Shown: positions 9,613 through 18,731 of the stretch, one piece after another
Position numbering within the stretch: the first letter of the stretch is position 1
How the letters are laid out: the number at the start of each line of letters is the position of its first letter
Assembly: GCF_013426915.1 (NCBI RefSeq)
Contig: NZ_AP023179.1
Span: forward strand, 372,001-436,000
Source of the DNA: Paraburkholderia sp. PGU19
GTDB taxonomy: Bacteria; Pseudomonadota; Gammaproteobacteria; Burkholderiales; Burkholderiaceae
DNA: 64,000 bases
Direction: 5' to 3'
Made by a program: the position numbers and the translations under genes
Notes under the pieces: model-generated
What the model was told of the DNA's origin: nothing
Database searches by the model: none
What the model saw: only the letters and a program-made list of their open reading frames with translations

Positions 9613-11616
9613 ATGATTTCCCCGCTCGAAATGACGCTGTTCCTGCTGCTGGCTTCAGTGGTGGGCGTCGTCGTGTTCCGCTATCTGAACCTGCCGCCGA
9701 TGCTCGGCTATCTGTCCGTCGGGATCGTGGTGGGGCCGCACGCGTTCGGCATCGTGCCGGATTCGGTCGGCGCGCAGAACCTCGCCGAATTCGGCGTCGT
9801 GTTCCTGATGTTCTCGATCGGGCTGGAGTTCTCGCTGGCGAAGCTGCGCTCGATGCGCCGGCTCGTGTTCGGCTTGGGGCTGTTGCAGGTACTTGGCACG
9901 ATTGCCGTCGCGGTCTCGCTCGGCTTCGTGCTGGAGCGCTGGGTGCATATCTCATGGCAGGCGAGCGTCGCGCTGGGCGGCGCGCTCGCGATGTCGTCGA
10001 CGGCCATCGTCAGCAAGATGCTCGCGGAGCGGCTCGAAATCGAAACCGAGCACGGCCGCAATATCTTCGGCGTGCTGCTATTCCAGGATCTGGCCGTGGT
10101 GCCGCTGCTGATCATCATTGCAGCACTCGGCGGCAAGTCGGAAGACCTGATGGCGGCGCTCGGCATCGCGTCGATCAAGATCGTGATCGCACTGGCGCTG
10201 CTGCTGATCGTCGGCCAGAAGTTCATGACGCGCTGGTTCAACGTGGTCGCGCGCCGGCGCTCGCAGGAACTGTTCATTTTGAACCTGCTGCTGGTGACGC
10301 TCGGCGCCGCGTTCATCACCGATAAATTCGGCCTGTCGCTCGCGCTCGGCGCGTTCATCGCGGGCATGCTGATCGCCGAGACGCCGTATCGGCATCAGGT
10401 GGAAGAGGACATCAAGCCGTTTCGCGACGTGCTGCTCGGTCTGTTCTTCGTGACGACGGGCATGCTGTTGAACCCGATGGTGATCTGGCGGCATCCGTTG
10501 ATCGTGCTCGCGTTCCTGATCGGGCCGGTCCTGCTGAAAGCGGTGATGATCACGGGCCTCGCGCGTCTCTTCGGCGCGACGCCGGGCGTGGCGATGCGCA
10601 CGGGCATCGGACTCGCGCAAGCGGGCGAATTCGGCTTCGTGCTGCTCAACCTGATTCTCGATAAACACCTGGTCGACGCGACGCTGTTGCAGGCGATTCT
10701 CGCCGCGATGCTGCTGTCGATGCTCGCCGCGCCTTTCATGATCCAGAACGCCGACCGTCTCGTGCTGCGTGTGTCATCGACGGAATGGATGATGCAATCG
10801 CTGCAAATGACGCGGATCGCGACGCAAAGCCTGAAGCAAAGTGGTCACGTGATCATTTGCGGTTACGGCCGCGCCGGGCAAAACCTTGCGCGCATGCTGG
10901 AACACGAAGGGCTCTCGTACGTCGCGCTCGACCTCGATCCCGACCGCGTCGCCGCGGCAGCAGCGGCTGGGGAATCAGTCGTGTTCGGCGATGCCGGGCG
11001 GCGCGAGTCGCTGCTTGCAGCGGGCATCCATCGCGCGGCGACGGTTGCGATCACATACGCGAACACGCCGTCCGCGCTGCGCGTGCTGCACAACATCCAC
11101 GAACTCGAACCGACGCTGCCTGTGATCGTGCGCACTGTCGACGATAGCGACCTCGAAAAGCTGCTCGCCGCGGGCGCGACGGAAGTGATTCCGGAGATCG
11201 TCGAAGGCAGCCTGATGCTGGCGTCACACACGCTGGTCGTGATGGGCGTGCCGATGCGGCGCGTCGTGCGGCGCGTCGAGGAACTGCGCGACGAGCGTTA
11301 TAGTCTGTTGCGCGGCTACTTCCACGGCGCTGACGACGTCGAGGACGACGACGGTCACGAGCAGGTGCGGCTACAATCGGTGCCCGTCGACGAAAAGGCG
11401 GATGCCGTCGGGCGCACGCTTGAAGAGCTCGGCCTTTTCGATCTCGGCGTCGAAGTCACGGCGATTCGCCGGCACGGCATTCGCGGCGTCGAACCCGATC
11501 CGTCGACCAAGCTGCGCGCCAGCGACATCGTCGTGCTGCGCGGCTTGCCCGAAGCGCTGGCTGAAGCGGAAGAGCGTCTGTCGAAACATCGGCGTGCGGG
11601 CGCGGCAGCGGCCTGA
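9613..11616 (+). CDS. CPA2-family monovalent cation:proton antiporter (KefB/C-like)
   Basis: The protein is 667 residues from the ATG at 9613. It has about 12 membrane helices of the Na+/H+ exchanger fold over the first 380 residues, then a TrkA-N/RCK NAD-binding domain (HVIICGYGRAGQNLARMLEHEG region), and a TrkA-C domain at the C-terminus. KefB/C proteins export K+ in exchange for H+ and are gated by glutathione adducts, but the exact ion and ligand here cannot be read from sequence. An in-frame start at 9544 adds 23 non-hydrophobic residues and is less likely. It is divergent from kdsD. Confidence 0.9.
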   Translation: MISPLEMTLFLLLASVVGVVVFRYLNLPPMLGYLSVGIVVGPHAFGIVPDSVGAQNLAEFGVVFLMFSIGLEFSLAKLRSMRRLVFGLGLLQVLGTIAVAVSLGFVLERWVHISWQASVALGGALAMSSTAIVSKMLAERLEIETEHGRNIFGVLLFQDLAVVPLLIIIAALGGKSEDLMAALGIASIKIVIALALLLIVGQKFMTRWFNVVARRRSQELFILNLLLVTLGAAFITDKFGLSLALGAFIAGMLIAETPYRHQVEEDIKPFRDVLLGLFFVTTGMLLNPMVIWRHPLIVLAFLIGPVLLKAVMITGLARLFGATPGVAMRTGIGLAQAGEFGFVLLNLILDKHLVDATLLQAILAAMLLSMLAAPFMIQNADRLVLRVSSTEWMMQSLQMTRIATQSLKQSGHVIICGYGRAGQNLARMLEHEGLSYVALDLDPDRVAAAAAAGESVVFGDAGRRESLLAAGIHRAATVAITYANTPSALRVLHNIHELEPTLPVIVRTVDDSDLEKLLAAGATEVIPEIVEGSLMLASHTLVVMGVPMRRVVRRVEELRDERYSLLRGYFHGADDVEDDDGHEQVRLQSVPVDEKADAVGRTLEELGLFDLGVEVTAIRRHGIRGVEPDPSTKLRASDIVVLRGLPEALAEAEERLSKHRRAGAAAA

Positions 11617-11740
11617 CGCTTGCTGTCATTCTTCACGGTAGATCACGCTGCGCGCGGTTCCACACGCTAGACGAACGCGCGCTGCATTCATGCAATTCAC
11701 TGGAAATATCTGGGTCTTCACTGACCCGTCTGGAGTCATC

Positions 11741-12307
11741 ATGTCCAACGCGCCTGCGAATCAGCCTTTCGATCCGGCCGACTACATCAACAGCCAGATC
11801 CGCACGGTGCCCGACTGGCCGCAGCCCGGCGTGCAGTTCCGCGACATCACGCCGCTTCTGCAAAATCCGAAGACGCTGCGCGTGCTGATCGATCTGTTCG
11901 TGCAGCGTTATATCGACCAGAAGCTCGACTATGTCGCGGGGCTCGATGCGCGCGGCTTCATCATCGGGCCGATTCTCGCGTACGAGCTGAACCTCGGTTT
12001 CATCCCGATCCGCAAGATCGGCAAGCTGCCGTACAAGACGGTGTCCGAATCGTACGAACTCGAATATGGCACGGCGACTGTCGAGATTCACGAGGACGCG
12101 TGCAAGCCGGGCGACCGTGTCGTGATCGTCGACGATCTGATCGCGACGGGCGGCACGATGATGGCGGGCAAGAAGCTGCTGGAGCGGCTCGGCGCAACGG
12201 TGATCGAAGGCGCGGCGATTGTCGATCTGCCCGATCTCGGCGGCTCGAAGCTGCTGCGTGAAGCGGGCCTGCCGCTTTTCACCGTCACGACGTTCGGTGG
12301 CCACTGA
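11741..12307 (+). CDS. apt: Adenine phosphoribosyltransferase
   Basis: The 188-residue protein from the ATG at 11741 is preceded by GGAG seven bases upstream; an in-frame start at 11690 adds residues not seen in Apt. It has the PRPP-binding motif [14 protein letters not shown] and the Apt N-terminal pattern [11 protein letters not shown]. It salvages adenine to AMP with PRPP. It is followed 37 nt later by a LysE-type exporter on the same strand. Confidence 0.96.
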   Translation: MSNAPANQPFDPADYINSQIRTVPDWPQPGVQFRDITPLLQNPKTLRVLIDLFVQRYIDQKLDYVAGLDARGFIIGPILAYELNLGFIPIRKIGKLPYKTVSESYELEYGTATVEIHEDACKPGDRVVIVDDLIATGGTMMAGKKLLERLGATVIEGAAIVDLPDLGGSKLLREAGLPLFTVTTFGGH

Positions 12308-12344
12308 TTGCCTTTGAACATTCTTTGAACGGAGCTTAAGCGCG

Positions 12345-12959
12345 ATGCCCAACTTCCTGCTTTTCCTCGCGACGTCGATAGCGATCACGTTCGCGCCCGG
12401 TCCCGACAATCTGCAGGTTCTCGCGCGCGGCATCTCGCAAGGACGCGCGGCGGGTTTCGTCGCGGCGCTCGGTTTCGCGGCCGGCATTTCGTTTCACACG
12501 ACGCTCGCCGCGCTCGGCATCGCGGCCGTGCTGCGTTCGTCGCCCGTTGCGTTCGAGGTCCTCAAGCTCGCGGGCGCGGCGTATCTGATCTGGATTGGCA
12601 TCAAGGCCTTGCGCAGTAAAGGTCTCGCGACGGCGCACGAGCGTCCGCCACAACCGCTCGCGTCGATCTTTCGGCAGAGTGTGATCGGCAACATGCTGAA
12701 CCCGAAGGTCACGTTGTTCTTCGTCGTGTTCCTGCCGCAATTCGTCGATCCGCATGGCGCGCAGAGCGTCACGTTGCAGATGCTCGAACTGGGCGTGCTG
12801 TTCATGTTGCAAACGGTCGTCGTGTTTTCGCTGTTCGGCGTGTGCGCGGGCATGATCGGCGGATGGCTCAAGCGCCGGCCGCGCGCGGGCGTGTGGCTCG
12901 ACCGGCTCGCGGGCGCGACGTTTATCGCGATCGGCATTCGCGTTGCGTTGCGCGACTGA
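12345..12959 (+). CDS. LysE/RhtB-family amino acid exporter
   Basis: The 204-residue hydrophobic protein has about six membrane helices and the LysE-family signature at its N-terminus (ATSIAITFAPGPDNL, then GRAAGFVAALGFAAG). It also has the conserved loop NMLNPKVTLFFVVFLPQFV. Members export amino acids such as lysine, threonine or homoserine lactones; the substrate is not predictable. An RBS GGAG precedes the ATG. Confidence 0.9.
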   Translation: MPNFLLFLATSIAITFAPGPDNLQVLARGISQGRAAGFVAALGFAAGISFHTTLAALGIAAVLRSSPVAFEVLKLAGAAYLIWIGIKALRSKGLATAHERPPQPLASIFRQSVIGNMLNPKVTLFFVVFLPQFVDPHGAQSVTLQMLELGVLFMLQTVVVFSLFGVCAGMIGGWLKRRPRAGVWLDRLAGATFIAIGIRVALRD

Positions 12960-12997
12960 TTTATCGCGCTTCATTCATCACGCTGTCTGGAGTTTTC

Positions 12998-13846
12998 ATG
13001 TCTTTGCCTTGCATCGTCGCCGCGCGCCGTTTCGATCCCGCCTTGCATCTTCCGTTCGTGATCGACGGCGAGCGCGTCGGCTGGGTTCGTGCGAGCGATG
13101 TGCCGCTGCTCCAGCGCTGGCCCGATGTGTTCGACATCGACGCGCAGCAGGTCGCGCTTTCGCCGCAATTCAGCACCGTCGATCTGCGCAGCGCAGCGCT
13201 CGGTTCGGTGATCGGCGCGCTTGCCGCGGAGGGTTGCATTCCCGGCTGGCGCGATGAAACCTATGCGATCCGCAACGCATTCGACGCGCCGCCGCTCGCG
13301 TATATCGAGCGTGCGGCGTCGCGCTTTTTCGGCACGATGACGTACGCGGTGCATCTGAACGGCGTCGTAGAATATAAGGATCGCGCGCCGCAGCTGTGGA
13401 TCGCGCGCCGCAGCGACACCAAGGCAACCGATCCCGGCATGCTCGACAACGTCGTCGCGGGCGGCATCGGCTGGGGCTTCAGCCTCGCCGAAACGATCGT
13501 CAAGGAGTGCTGGGAGGAAGCGGGCATTCCGGAAGAGATCGCTACGCGCGCTGTCGCCGGACGCACCACGCACGTGCTGCAATCGTTGCCCGAAGGCACG
13601 CAGGCCGAGCAGATTTTCATCTACGACCTTGCGTTGCCTGAAGACTTTGCGCCGCGCAATCAAGACGGCGAAGTCGGCGAACATCGGCTGGCGCGCATCG
13701 AAGATGTCGCGCAGGCGATCGAAGAAGGCGCGATGACGGTCGATGCAAGTCTCGCGACGCTCGATTGCCTGTTGCGCCGCCGCTGGATCGACCAAGATGC
13801 ATGCGAAGGCATCGAAGCGCTATTCGCACCGCCCGTTCTCGCCTGA
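12998..13846 (+). CDS. Nudix hydrolase with N-terminal DUF4743 domain
   Basis: The protein is 282 residues from the ATG at 12998. The N-terminal half resembles DUF4743 proteins (FVIDGERVGWVRASDVPLL). The C-terminal half holds a Nudix box, GGIGWGFSLAETIVKECWEEAG, fitting Gx5Ex7(R/K)ExxEExG with one atypical aromatic (KECWEEAGI). Plant and fungal homologues include thiamine-phosphate-like or nucleoside diphosphate hydrolases (Tnr3-type); the bacterial substrate is unknown. An open frame upstream to 12842 overlaps the lysE-like gene and is not used. Confidence 0.85.
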   Translation: MSLPCIVAARRFDPALHLPFVIDGERVGWVRASDVPLLQRWPDVFDIDAQQVALSPQFSTVDLRSAALGSVIGALAAEGCIPGWRDETYAIRNAFDAPPLAYIERAASRFFGTMTYAVHLNGVVEYKDRAPQLWIARRSDTKATDPGMLDNVVAGGIGWGFSLAETIVKECWEEAGIPEEIATRAVAGRTTHVLQSLPEGTQAEQIFIYDLALPEDFAPRNQDGEVGEHRLARIEDVAQAIEEGAMTVDASLATLDCLLRRRWIDQDACEGIEALFAPPVLA

Positions 13847-13906
13847 CCACGAGACGCAGCAAGACACACCACGAAACACGCACTGAAGAAGGGAGTCACC
13901 GAGGTC

Positions 13907-14770
13907 ATGTCGACCGAACACAGCTTTATTCTCAAACTGTCGTGCGCCGATCGGCCCGGCATCGTTCACGCCGTATCGGGTTTTCTGTTCGAGCGCGGCA
14001 GCAACATCCTCGACTCCGCGCAATTCGGCGACAGCCACACGGGTGAATTTTTCATGCGCGTCCACTTCCAGCAGGTGGGCGGCGATCCTGGTCTCGACGC
14101 GCTGCGTACGGCATTCACGACGCTCGCCGAACAGTTCGGCATGCGCTGGGAACTGCACGATGCGAACGTGAAGCCGCGCGTCGTACTGATGGTGTCGAAG
14201 ATCGGCCACTGTCTGAACGATCTGCTGTTCCGCTATCGCACGGGGCAACTGAACATCGAGATTCCGGCGATCATCTCGAATCACAAGGAGTTCTATCAGC
14301 TCGCCGCGAGCTATGACATTCCGTTCCATCACTTTCCGTTGACGTCGAAGGACGCGAAGGCGCAACAGGAAGCGCGCGTGCTCGAAGTGATCGACGAGTG
14401 CAAGGCGGATCTGGTCGTGCTCGCGCGCTATATGCAGATTCTGTCGCCGGAACTATGCGAACGGCTGGCCGGGCGCGCGATCAACATCCACCACTCGTTC
14501 TTGCCGAGCTTCAAGGGCGCGAAGCCTTACTACCAGGCGTTCGACCGCGGCGTGAAGCTGATCGGCGCGACCGCCCACTACGTGACGACGGATCTCGACG
14601 AAGGCCCGATCATCGAGCAGGAAGTGGAGCGCGTCGATCACAGCATGACGCCGGATCAATTGACGGCGATTGGTCGTGATGTGGAATGCGTGACGCTGGC
14701 GCGCGCGGTGAAGTGGCACGTCGAGCACCGTATCGTGCTGAACGGCAGCAAGACGGTCGTGTTCCGCTGA
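13907..14770 (+). CDS. purU: Formyltetrahydrofolate deformylase
   Basis: The 287-residue protein has an N-terminal ACT domain (LKLSCADRPGIVHAVSGFL, residues 5-85) and a formyl-transferase domain with INIHHSFLPSFKGAKPY and the catalytic region ATAHYVTTDLDEGPIIEQ. PurU hydrolyses 10-formyl-THF to THF and formate, balancing one-carbon pools; the ACT domain senses Met/Gly in E. coli. Length is normal. A strong terminator follows directly. Confidence 0.96.
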   Translation: MSTEHSFILKLSCADRPGIVHAVSGFLFERGSNILDSAQFGDSHTGEFFMRVHFQQVGGDPGLDALRTAFTTLAEQFGMRWELHDANVKPRVVLMVSKIGHCLNDLLFRYRTGQLNIEIPAIISNHKEFYQLAASYDIPFHHFPLTSKDAKAQQEARVLEVIDECKADLVVLARYMQILSPELCERLAGRAINIHHSFLPSFKGAKPYYQAFDRGVKLIGATAHYVTTDLDEGPIIEQEVERVDHSMTPDQLTAIGRDVECVTLARAVKWHVEHRIVLNGSKTVVFR

Positions 14771-14789
14771 TTCGCTTTGTTTTGCTTGA

Positions 14790-14826
14790 AACCGGCGCGT
14801 GTCGTGATCGGCAGCGCCGGTTTTTT
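14790..14826 (+). terminator. Rho-independent terminator after purU
   Basis: A 9-bp stem (AACCGGCGC with GCGCCGGTT) surrounds a 15-nt loop and is followed by TTTTATTT, about 20 nt after the purU stop. It also lies just past the 3' end of the convergent PepSY gene. Confidence 0.8.
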
Positions 14827-14848
14827 ATTTGGCGAGACGAGTAATGCG

Positions 14849-16087
14849 TTAGCGCGAAGCCGCGCTTTCCGTCTGCGTCTGAACGACGCGCGTCTTTGTT
14901 TTGCGTACGCTCGACGCCTGGCGGCGCGCGTTCAGCTTCTTCAGCCAGATCAAGAGACCTGTTGCGCTCAGCACGGCGACCATCACGCCGACACAACTGA
15001 TGAGGATTCGCCCGCCGACGCCGAGAATGCGCCCCGAATGCAGCGGGAATTGCGCCTGCATGAAGAGGTCGCCTGCTGTCCCCGTGCCGGGAATCTGCGC
15101 GCCTAGCGGCTGGCCATTCTGCGCGTTCCAGTACGTCCACGCGTTGCCGAGGCCGCCGTCGCCGTGATCGTCACCGGCACTGAAATAGCCGATGCCGTAC
15201 ACATGGAACATCGGCGCGTAGTAGATCGCGCCCGGCGGTGCTTCGATGTGCTTGTCCGCGCGCGCCTGGATCGCTTGCTGGAGAATCGCTTCGCGCGCGA
15301 TCGGTGCTTCGTTGGGTTTCGCGTTGGGCAACAACGACGGATCGGTGAACGGCGTCGGCGTGAGCGTCGAGAAGAACTTGACGACGGGCTGCACGACAGG
15401 ACCCGGCAGATTCATCGATACCGACGTCACCGCCATCATCAGCAGCAATCCCCAGATCCAGACGCCGCCCGAGCGGTGCAAGTCGAATGTGAGCGCGTAG
15501 CCGCCGCGCCGCACACGAAACGCGAACGACTTCTTCCACGCCTTCATGCTCGGGAACGACAGCACGAGCGCGATCACGCTATCAAAAATCCACACGATCC
15601 CGACGATACCCATCAGCCACGTGCCAATGTCGATGCCGCCCATGAACGGCAGGAACAGCGTGTAGTGCAGCTTGTAGATGAACGGCATCAGATTTAGCCG
15701 CGCGACCGACAGCGCGCCCCATTCGCGGCGGCTCTGGATTGCGCCTGTCGCGGGATCGACGGCGATCTGGTTGAAGTCGAGCGTGTACGGCTGGTTCGTT
15801 TTCGGGTCGACGCGCGGCAGCACCATCATCTGCAACGCGTGGCCCGGTTCGACGGATAGCGGCAGATAGGTTACCTGAAGGCGTGGATCACTCGCTTCGA
15901 CGCGGCGCGCGAGTACCAGCGACGGCAGCGGCTGCGCGTCGCTGCGCGCATAGAAGAGGGTCGGATTGAGCATCGCGTCGAGTTCGTGATCCCACGCGAT
16001 CAACGCACCCGTCAGTCCCGCGACGAACAAAAACAGCGCGATGCCGATGCCAAACCAGCGATGCAAACGCACGAGCACGGGTCTCAT
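14849..16087 (-). CDS. PepSY-associated TM-helix (PiuB-like) membrane protein
   Basis: The 412-residue protein from the ATG at 16087 starts MRPVLVRLHRWFGIGIALFL. It has four predicted membrane helices and a large periplasmic region with PepSY-like repeats, the layout of the PF03929 family. These proteins are commonly encoded with TonB siderophore receptors and are thought to act as inner-membrane ferric-siderophore reductases (FoxB/FhuF-like role), which is inference here. It is divergent from the receptor at 16428, and the spacer carries two Fur-like boxes. An in-frame extension to 16204 would run through one Fur-like box and is rejected. Confidence 0.88.
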   Translation of the reverse strand: MRPVLVRLHRWFGIGIALFLFVAGLTGALIAWDHELDAMLNPTLFYARSDAQPLPSLVLARRVEASDPRLQVTYLPLSVEPGHALQMMVLPRVDPKTNQPYTLDFNQIAVDPATGAIQSRREWGALSVARLNLMPFIYKLHYTLFLPFMGGIDIGTWLMGIVGIVWIFDSVIALVLSFPSMKAWKKSFAFRVRRGGYALTFDLHRSGGVWIWGLLLMMAVTSVSMNLPGPVVQPVVKFFSTLTPTPFTDPSLLPNAKPNEAPIAREAILQQAIQARADKHIEAPPGAIYYAPMFHVYGIGYFSAGDDHGDGGLGNAWTYWNAQNGQPLGAQIPGTGTAGDLFMQAQFPLHSGRILGVGGRILISCVGVMVAVLSATGLLIWLKKLNARRQASSVRKTKTRVVQTQTESAASR

Positions 16088-16155
16088 GCGCGGCTCCCGT
16101 CGAAGGCGACGGCCGTGGACGGCGGAAAAATCTCGGACATGACGACGTGATGCCT

Positions 16156-16176
16156 TGCGAATAAGAACTATTCGCA
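16156..16176. promoter_or_regulatory. Candidate Fur box (PepSY side)
   Basis: TGCGAATA-N5-TATTCGCA is a perfect 8-bp inverted repeat around AGAAC. It closely resembles proteobacterial Fur sites of the form GCGAATAAGAAT-type. It lies about 70 nt upstream of the PepSY gene start, where Fur would block its promoter under iron sufficiency. Confidence 0.65.
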
Positions 16177-16378
16177 TCTTATGGGGCGAACGAGGATGCC
16201 GCAAGAGCTTCGTAAGGACAGTTGACGTTTATGTCCACATGAAGCGGCATCCGGCGCGGCGAACCGAACCGCCGCGCGGTTTCATCGTTTCTGGCCATTT
16301 CGCGATGCGACAAAATGTCGCGCTTAAATGTTTACAGAAAACCGACGGTTCCTGACATCATCCGGTCCTCTTTAAATA

Positions 16379-16395
16379 GGAATGATTCTCATTGA
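16379..16395. promoter_or_regulatory. Candidate Fur box (receptor side)
   Basis: AATGATTCTCATT at 16381-16393 holds the arms AATGA and TCATT around TTC and matches the centre of the Fur consensus GATAATGATAATCATTATC. It ends about 35 nt before the receptor ATG at 16428. It also overlaps an alternative TTG start at 16392, which argues against that start. Confidence 0.65.
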
Positions 16396-16427
16396 GAGGC
16401 ATTTCTGACGTCACTGTCGGGAACCAG

Positions 16428-18644
16428 ATGACAAAAACTGCTGTGCAACGGGTGAGTGAGCATCATCGAAAACGCGCCAAGGCGCCAACCGTCGGCGCGA
16501 TTCGTTTCGCGGTCATGCTGGCGTTCGCCGCGAGCCAGAGCGTGCTGGCGCAGTCGGCGGCAACGGGCGATGCGAATGGCGCGGCGACATCCGCGAGCAC
16601 AGCCGACGACACCACTTCCGACAAGGCGCTGCCCGTCGTCAAGGTGACGGCCGCGCAGGACTCGCTGCAGCATCTGAACGACGACGTCAGCAGCGGCGCG
16701 CTCGGCACGCGTACGCAACTCGACACGCCGTTCTCGACGACGATCGTTACGAGCCAGCAACTGCAAGACATGCAGCCGCAAAAACTCGGCGACGTGTTCG
16801 CGCACGACGCATCCGTCTCGGACAACGGCAATCCGTACAACGCGTGGGCGACGTATGTGAGCGTGCGCGGCATGCAGCTCGACTGGCAGAACGGCTTCAA
16901 GATCGACGGATTGCCGTTCAACAGCTACGGCATCACGATGCCGTACGAGCAACTGGAAAGCGTCCAGTTGCTGAAGGGTCTGTCCGGTTTCATGTATGGC
17001 TTCGGCGCGCCGGGTGGCGTCGTCAACTATGTGACGAAGCAGCCGCCGCGTACCGATACGCCCATTCGCAGCGTCGATGTCGGCTATCGGACAAACGGCG
17101 TGTGGGCCGAGCACGCGGATCTCGGTGGCCGGATCGGCCCGGACAGCATGTTTGGCTATCGCTTGAACGCGACGCACGAAGAAGGGCAGACGTATAACGA
17201 CGGCAACGTCCGGCGCGACGCGTTTTCGTTCGCGCTCGATGCCCGCATCACGCGTGATCTGACGGCGACATTTGGCGCGCTCTACCAGGATCAGCGCACG
17301 ACGGGGCAAGGCGGTTCGATCTCGACGGCGAAGTACACCGGCGCATCGCTGCCGACGACCCTCAGCGGCTCAACCAGCAACCTCGGCAACGCGTCGCAGC
17401 ATCTGAATACGAATCTCCAGATGTACACGGCGGGCCTGCATTACAACCTGAGCCCGGACTGGACCGCGAGCCTCACGTACAGCTTCAGCAAGAGCTTCCG
17501 CGATCGCAACGAAAGCACGTTCTTTCTGGAGAACCCGTCAGGCGACTACACCGATTACCGATACGCCGGCAAGGAAGGGCATCGGCTGAGCTTGTGGCAG
17601 GCGATGATCGAAGGCAACGTGAAGACGGGGCCGTTCCAGCATCAACTGGTATTCGGCGCAGCGTGGCAAAAGCAGGTGAACGAATACGAAGCGACTAGCG
17701 CGTACGAGTTCATCGGCACGGGCAACATCTATAGGCCGAATACGAACCTGTTCTACAGCCCGCAAGGACTGACGACGTATCGCGCCGGCGACATCACGCA
17801 AAAAGCGCTGTTCGCGAGCGACACGATCCAGCTGACCGAACGTTGGTCGGTGCTCGGCGGCGTGCGTTACACGAACTACGAGCAGAACGGCTACACGCTG
17901 GCGGGGGCGACCAGCTCGCACTACAGTCAGAGCGGCGTGCTCACGCCGTCGGTTGCGCTGATGTTCAAGCTCGCGCCGACCACGACGGTCTACGCAAGCT
18001 ACGTCGAATCGCTAGAAGCGGGCTCGATCGTCGACTTTACCTATGCGAATGCCGGTCAGATGCTCAACCCGCTGCGCAGCAAGCAGTACGAAGTCGGCAT
18101 CAAGAGCGAGCACGCGCGCTGGAGCGCGAGTGCGGCGCTGTTCCGCATCGAGCGCGGCGCCGAGTACGCGAACAGCGCGAATGTCTACGTGCAGGATGGC
18201 GAGTCGATCTTCGAAGGCGTCGAAGCGGGCGGGGACGTGCGGCTCGGCTCGAACTGGACGATCGGCGGCGATCTGATGTGGCTGCACACGAAGTACGAGC
18301 GCGGCTCGTCTTTCGACGGCAATCGCGTGGCGGGCGCGCCGGGCTTCGTCGCGGCCGCTCACGCGACGTACAACGTGCCGTATGTGCCGGGGCTGAAGCT
18401 CGGCGCCGACGCGAAGTTCACCGGCAACACGACCGTGCGTCCGTCTGGCGATCTGACGGCGGGCGGCTATACGCTGTTCAACGTCGGTGCGACGTATGCG
18501 ACGAAGATCGGTGGCTATGGCGTGACCTTGCGCGCCGCCATCGACAACATCATGAACAAGCGCTACTGGGAGTACCAGTACGCGGACTACATCTCGCCGG
18601 GCGATCCGCGCACGCTGTCGCTCAACGCGCGCATCGACTTCTGA
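16428..18644 (+). CDS. TonB-dependent siderophore receptor
   Basis: The 738-residue outer-membrane protein has a long basic leader and signal peptide (IRFAVMLAFAASQSVLAQS), a plug domain at about 75-220 (TPFSTTIVTSQQLQDMQ, then LKGLSGFMYGFGAPGGVVNY), and a 22-strand barrel ending ARIDF with a C-terminal Phe. This matches the FhuA/FoxA/FpvA-type siderophore receptor family. The plug begins directly after the leader, with little room for an extra signalling domain, and no FecIR-like genes are nearby. Regulation is probably through Fur. The siderophore is not predictable. Confidence 0.93.
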   Translation: MTKTAVQRVSEHHRKRAKAPTVGAIRFAVMLAFAASQSVLAQSAATGDANGAATSASTADDTTSDKALPVVKVTAAQDSLQHLNDDVSSGALGTRTQLDTPFSTTIVTSQQLQDMQPQKLGDVFAHDASVSDNGNPYNAWATYVSVRGMQLDWQNGFKIDGLPFNSYGITMPYEQLESVQLLKGLSGFMYGFGAPGGVVNYVTKQPPRTDTPIRSVDVGYRTNGVWAEHADLGGRIGPDSMFGYRLNATHEEGQTYNDGNVRRDAFSFALDARITRDLTATFGALYQDQRTTGQGGSISTAKYTGASLPTTLSGSTSNLGNASQHLNTNLQMYTAGLHYNLSPDWTASLTYSFSKSFRDRNESTFFLENPSGDYTDYRYAGKEGHRLSLWQAMIEGNVKTGPFQHQLVFGAAWQKQVNEYEATSAYEFIGTGNIYRPNTNLFYSPQGLTTYRAGDITQKALFASDTIQLTERWSVLGGVRYTNYEQNGYTLAGATSSHYSQSGVLTPSVALMFKLAPTTTVYASYVESLEAGSIVDFTYANAGQMLNPLRSKQYEVGIKSEHARWSASAALFRIERGAEYANSANVYVQDGESIFEGVEAGGDVRLGSNWTIGGDLMWLHTKYERGSSFDGNRVAGAPGFVAAAHATYNVPYVPGLKLGADAKFTGNTTVRPSGDLTAGGYTLFNVGATYATKIGGYGVTLRAAIDNIMNKRYWEYQYADYISPGDPRTLSLNARIDF

Positions 18645-18667
18645 GTCGTCGAGGATTGCGGATATGA

Positions 18668-18693
18668 AAAGGGCGGCCTTGCGGTCGCCCTTT
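18668..18693. terminator. Bidirectional terminator between receptor and AI-2E gene
   Basis: AAAGGGCGGCC-TTGC-GGTCGCCCTTT forms an 11-bp stem with one mismatch. It lies 23 nt after the receptor stop and 38 nt from the stop of the convergent AI-2E family gene, so it can serve both. Confidence 0.65.
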
Positions 18694-18731
18694 GTGTTGG
18701 TGTGCTCGCCCCGTGCACCCCATTCGTCGCG

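Larger units (their letters stand above)
16088..16427. other. Divergent regulatory spacer of the iron module
   Basis: This 340-nt spacer separates the PepSY gene and the TonB receptor gene. It contains a perfect dyad at 16156-16176 and an AATGA-TTC-TCATT element at 16381-16393, each close to one of the two starts. AT content rises toward the receptor start. No coding sequence is seen. Confidence 0.7.
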
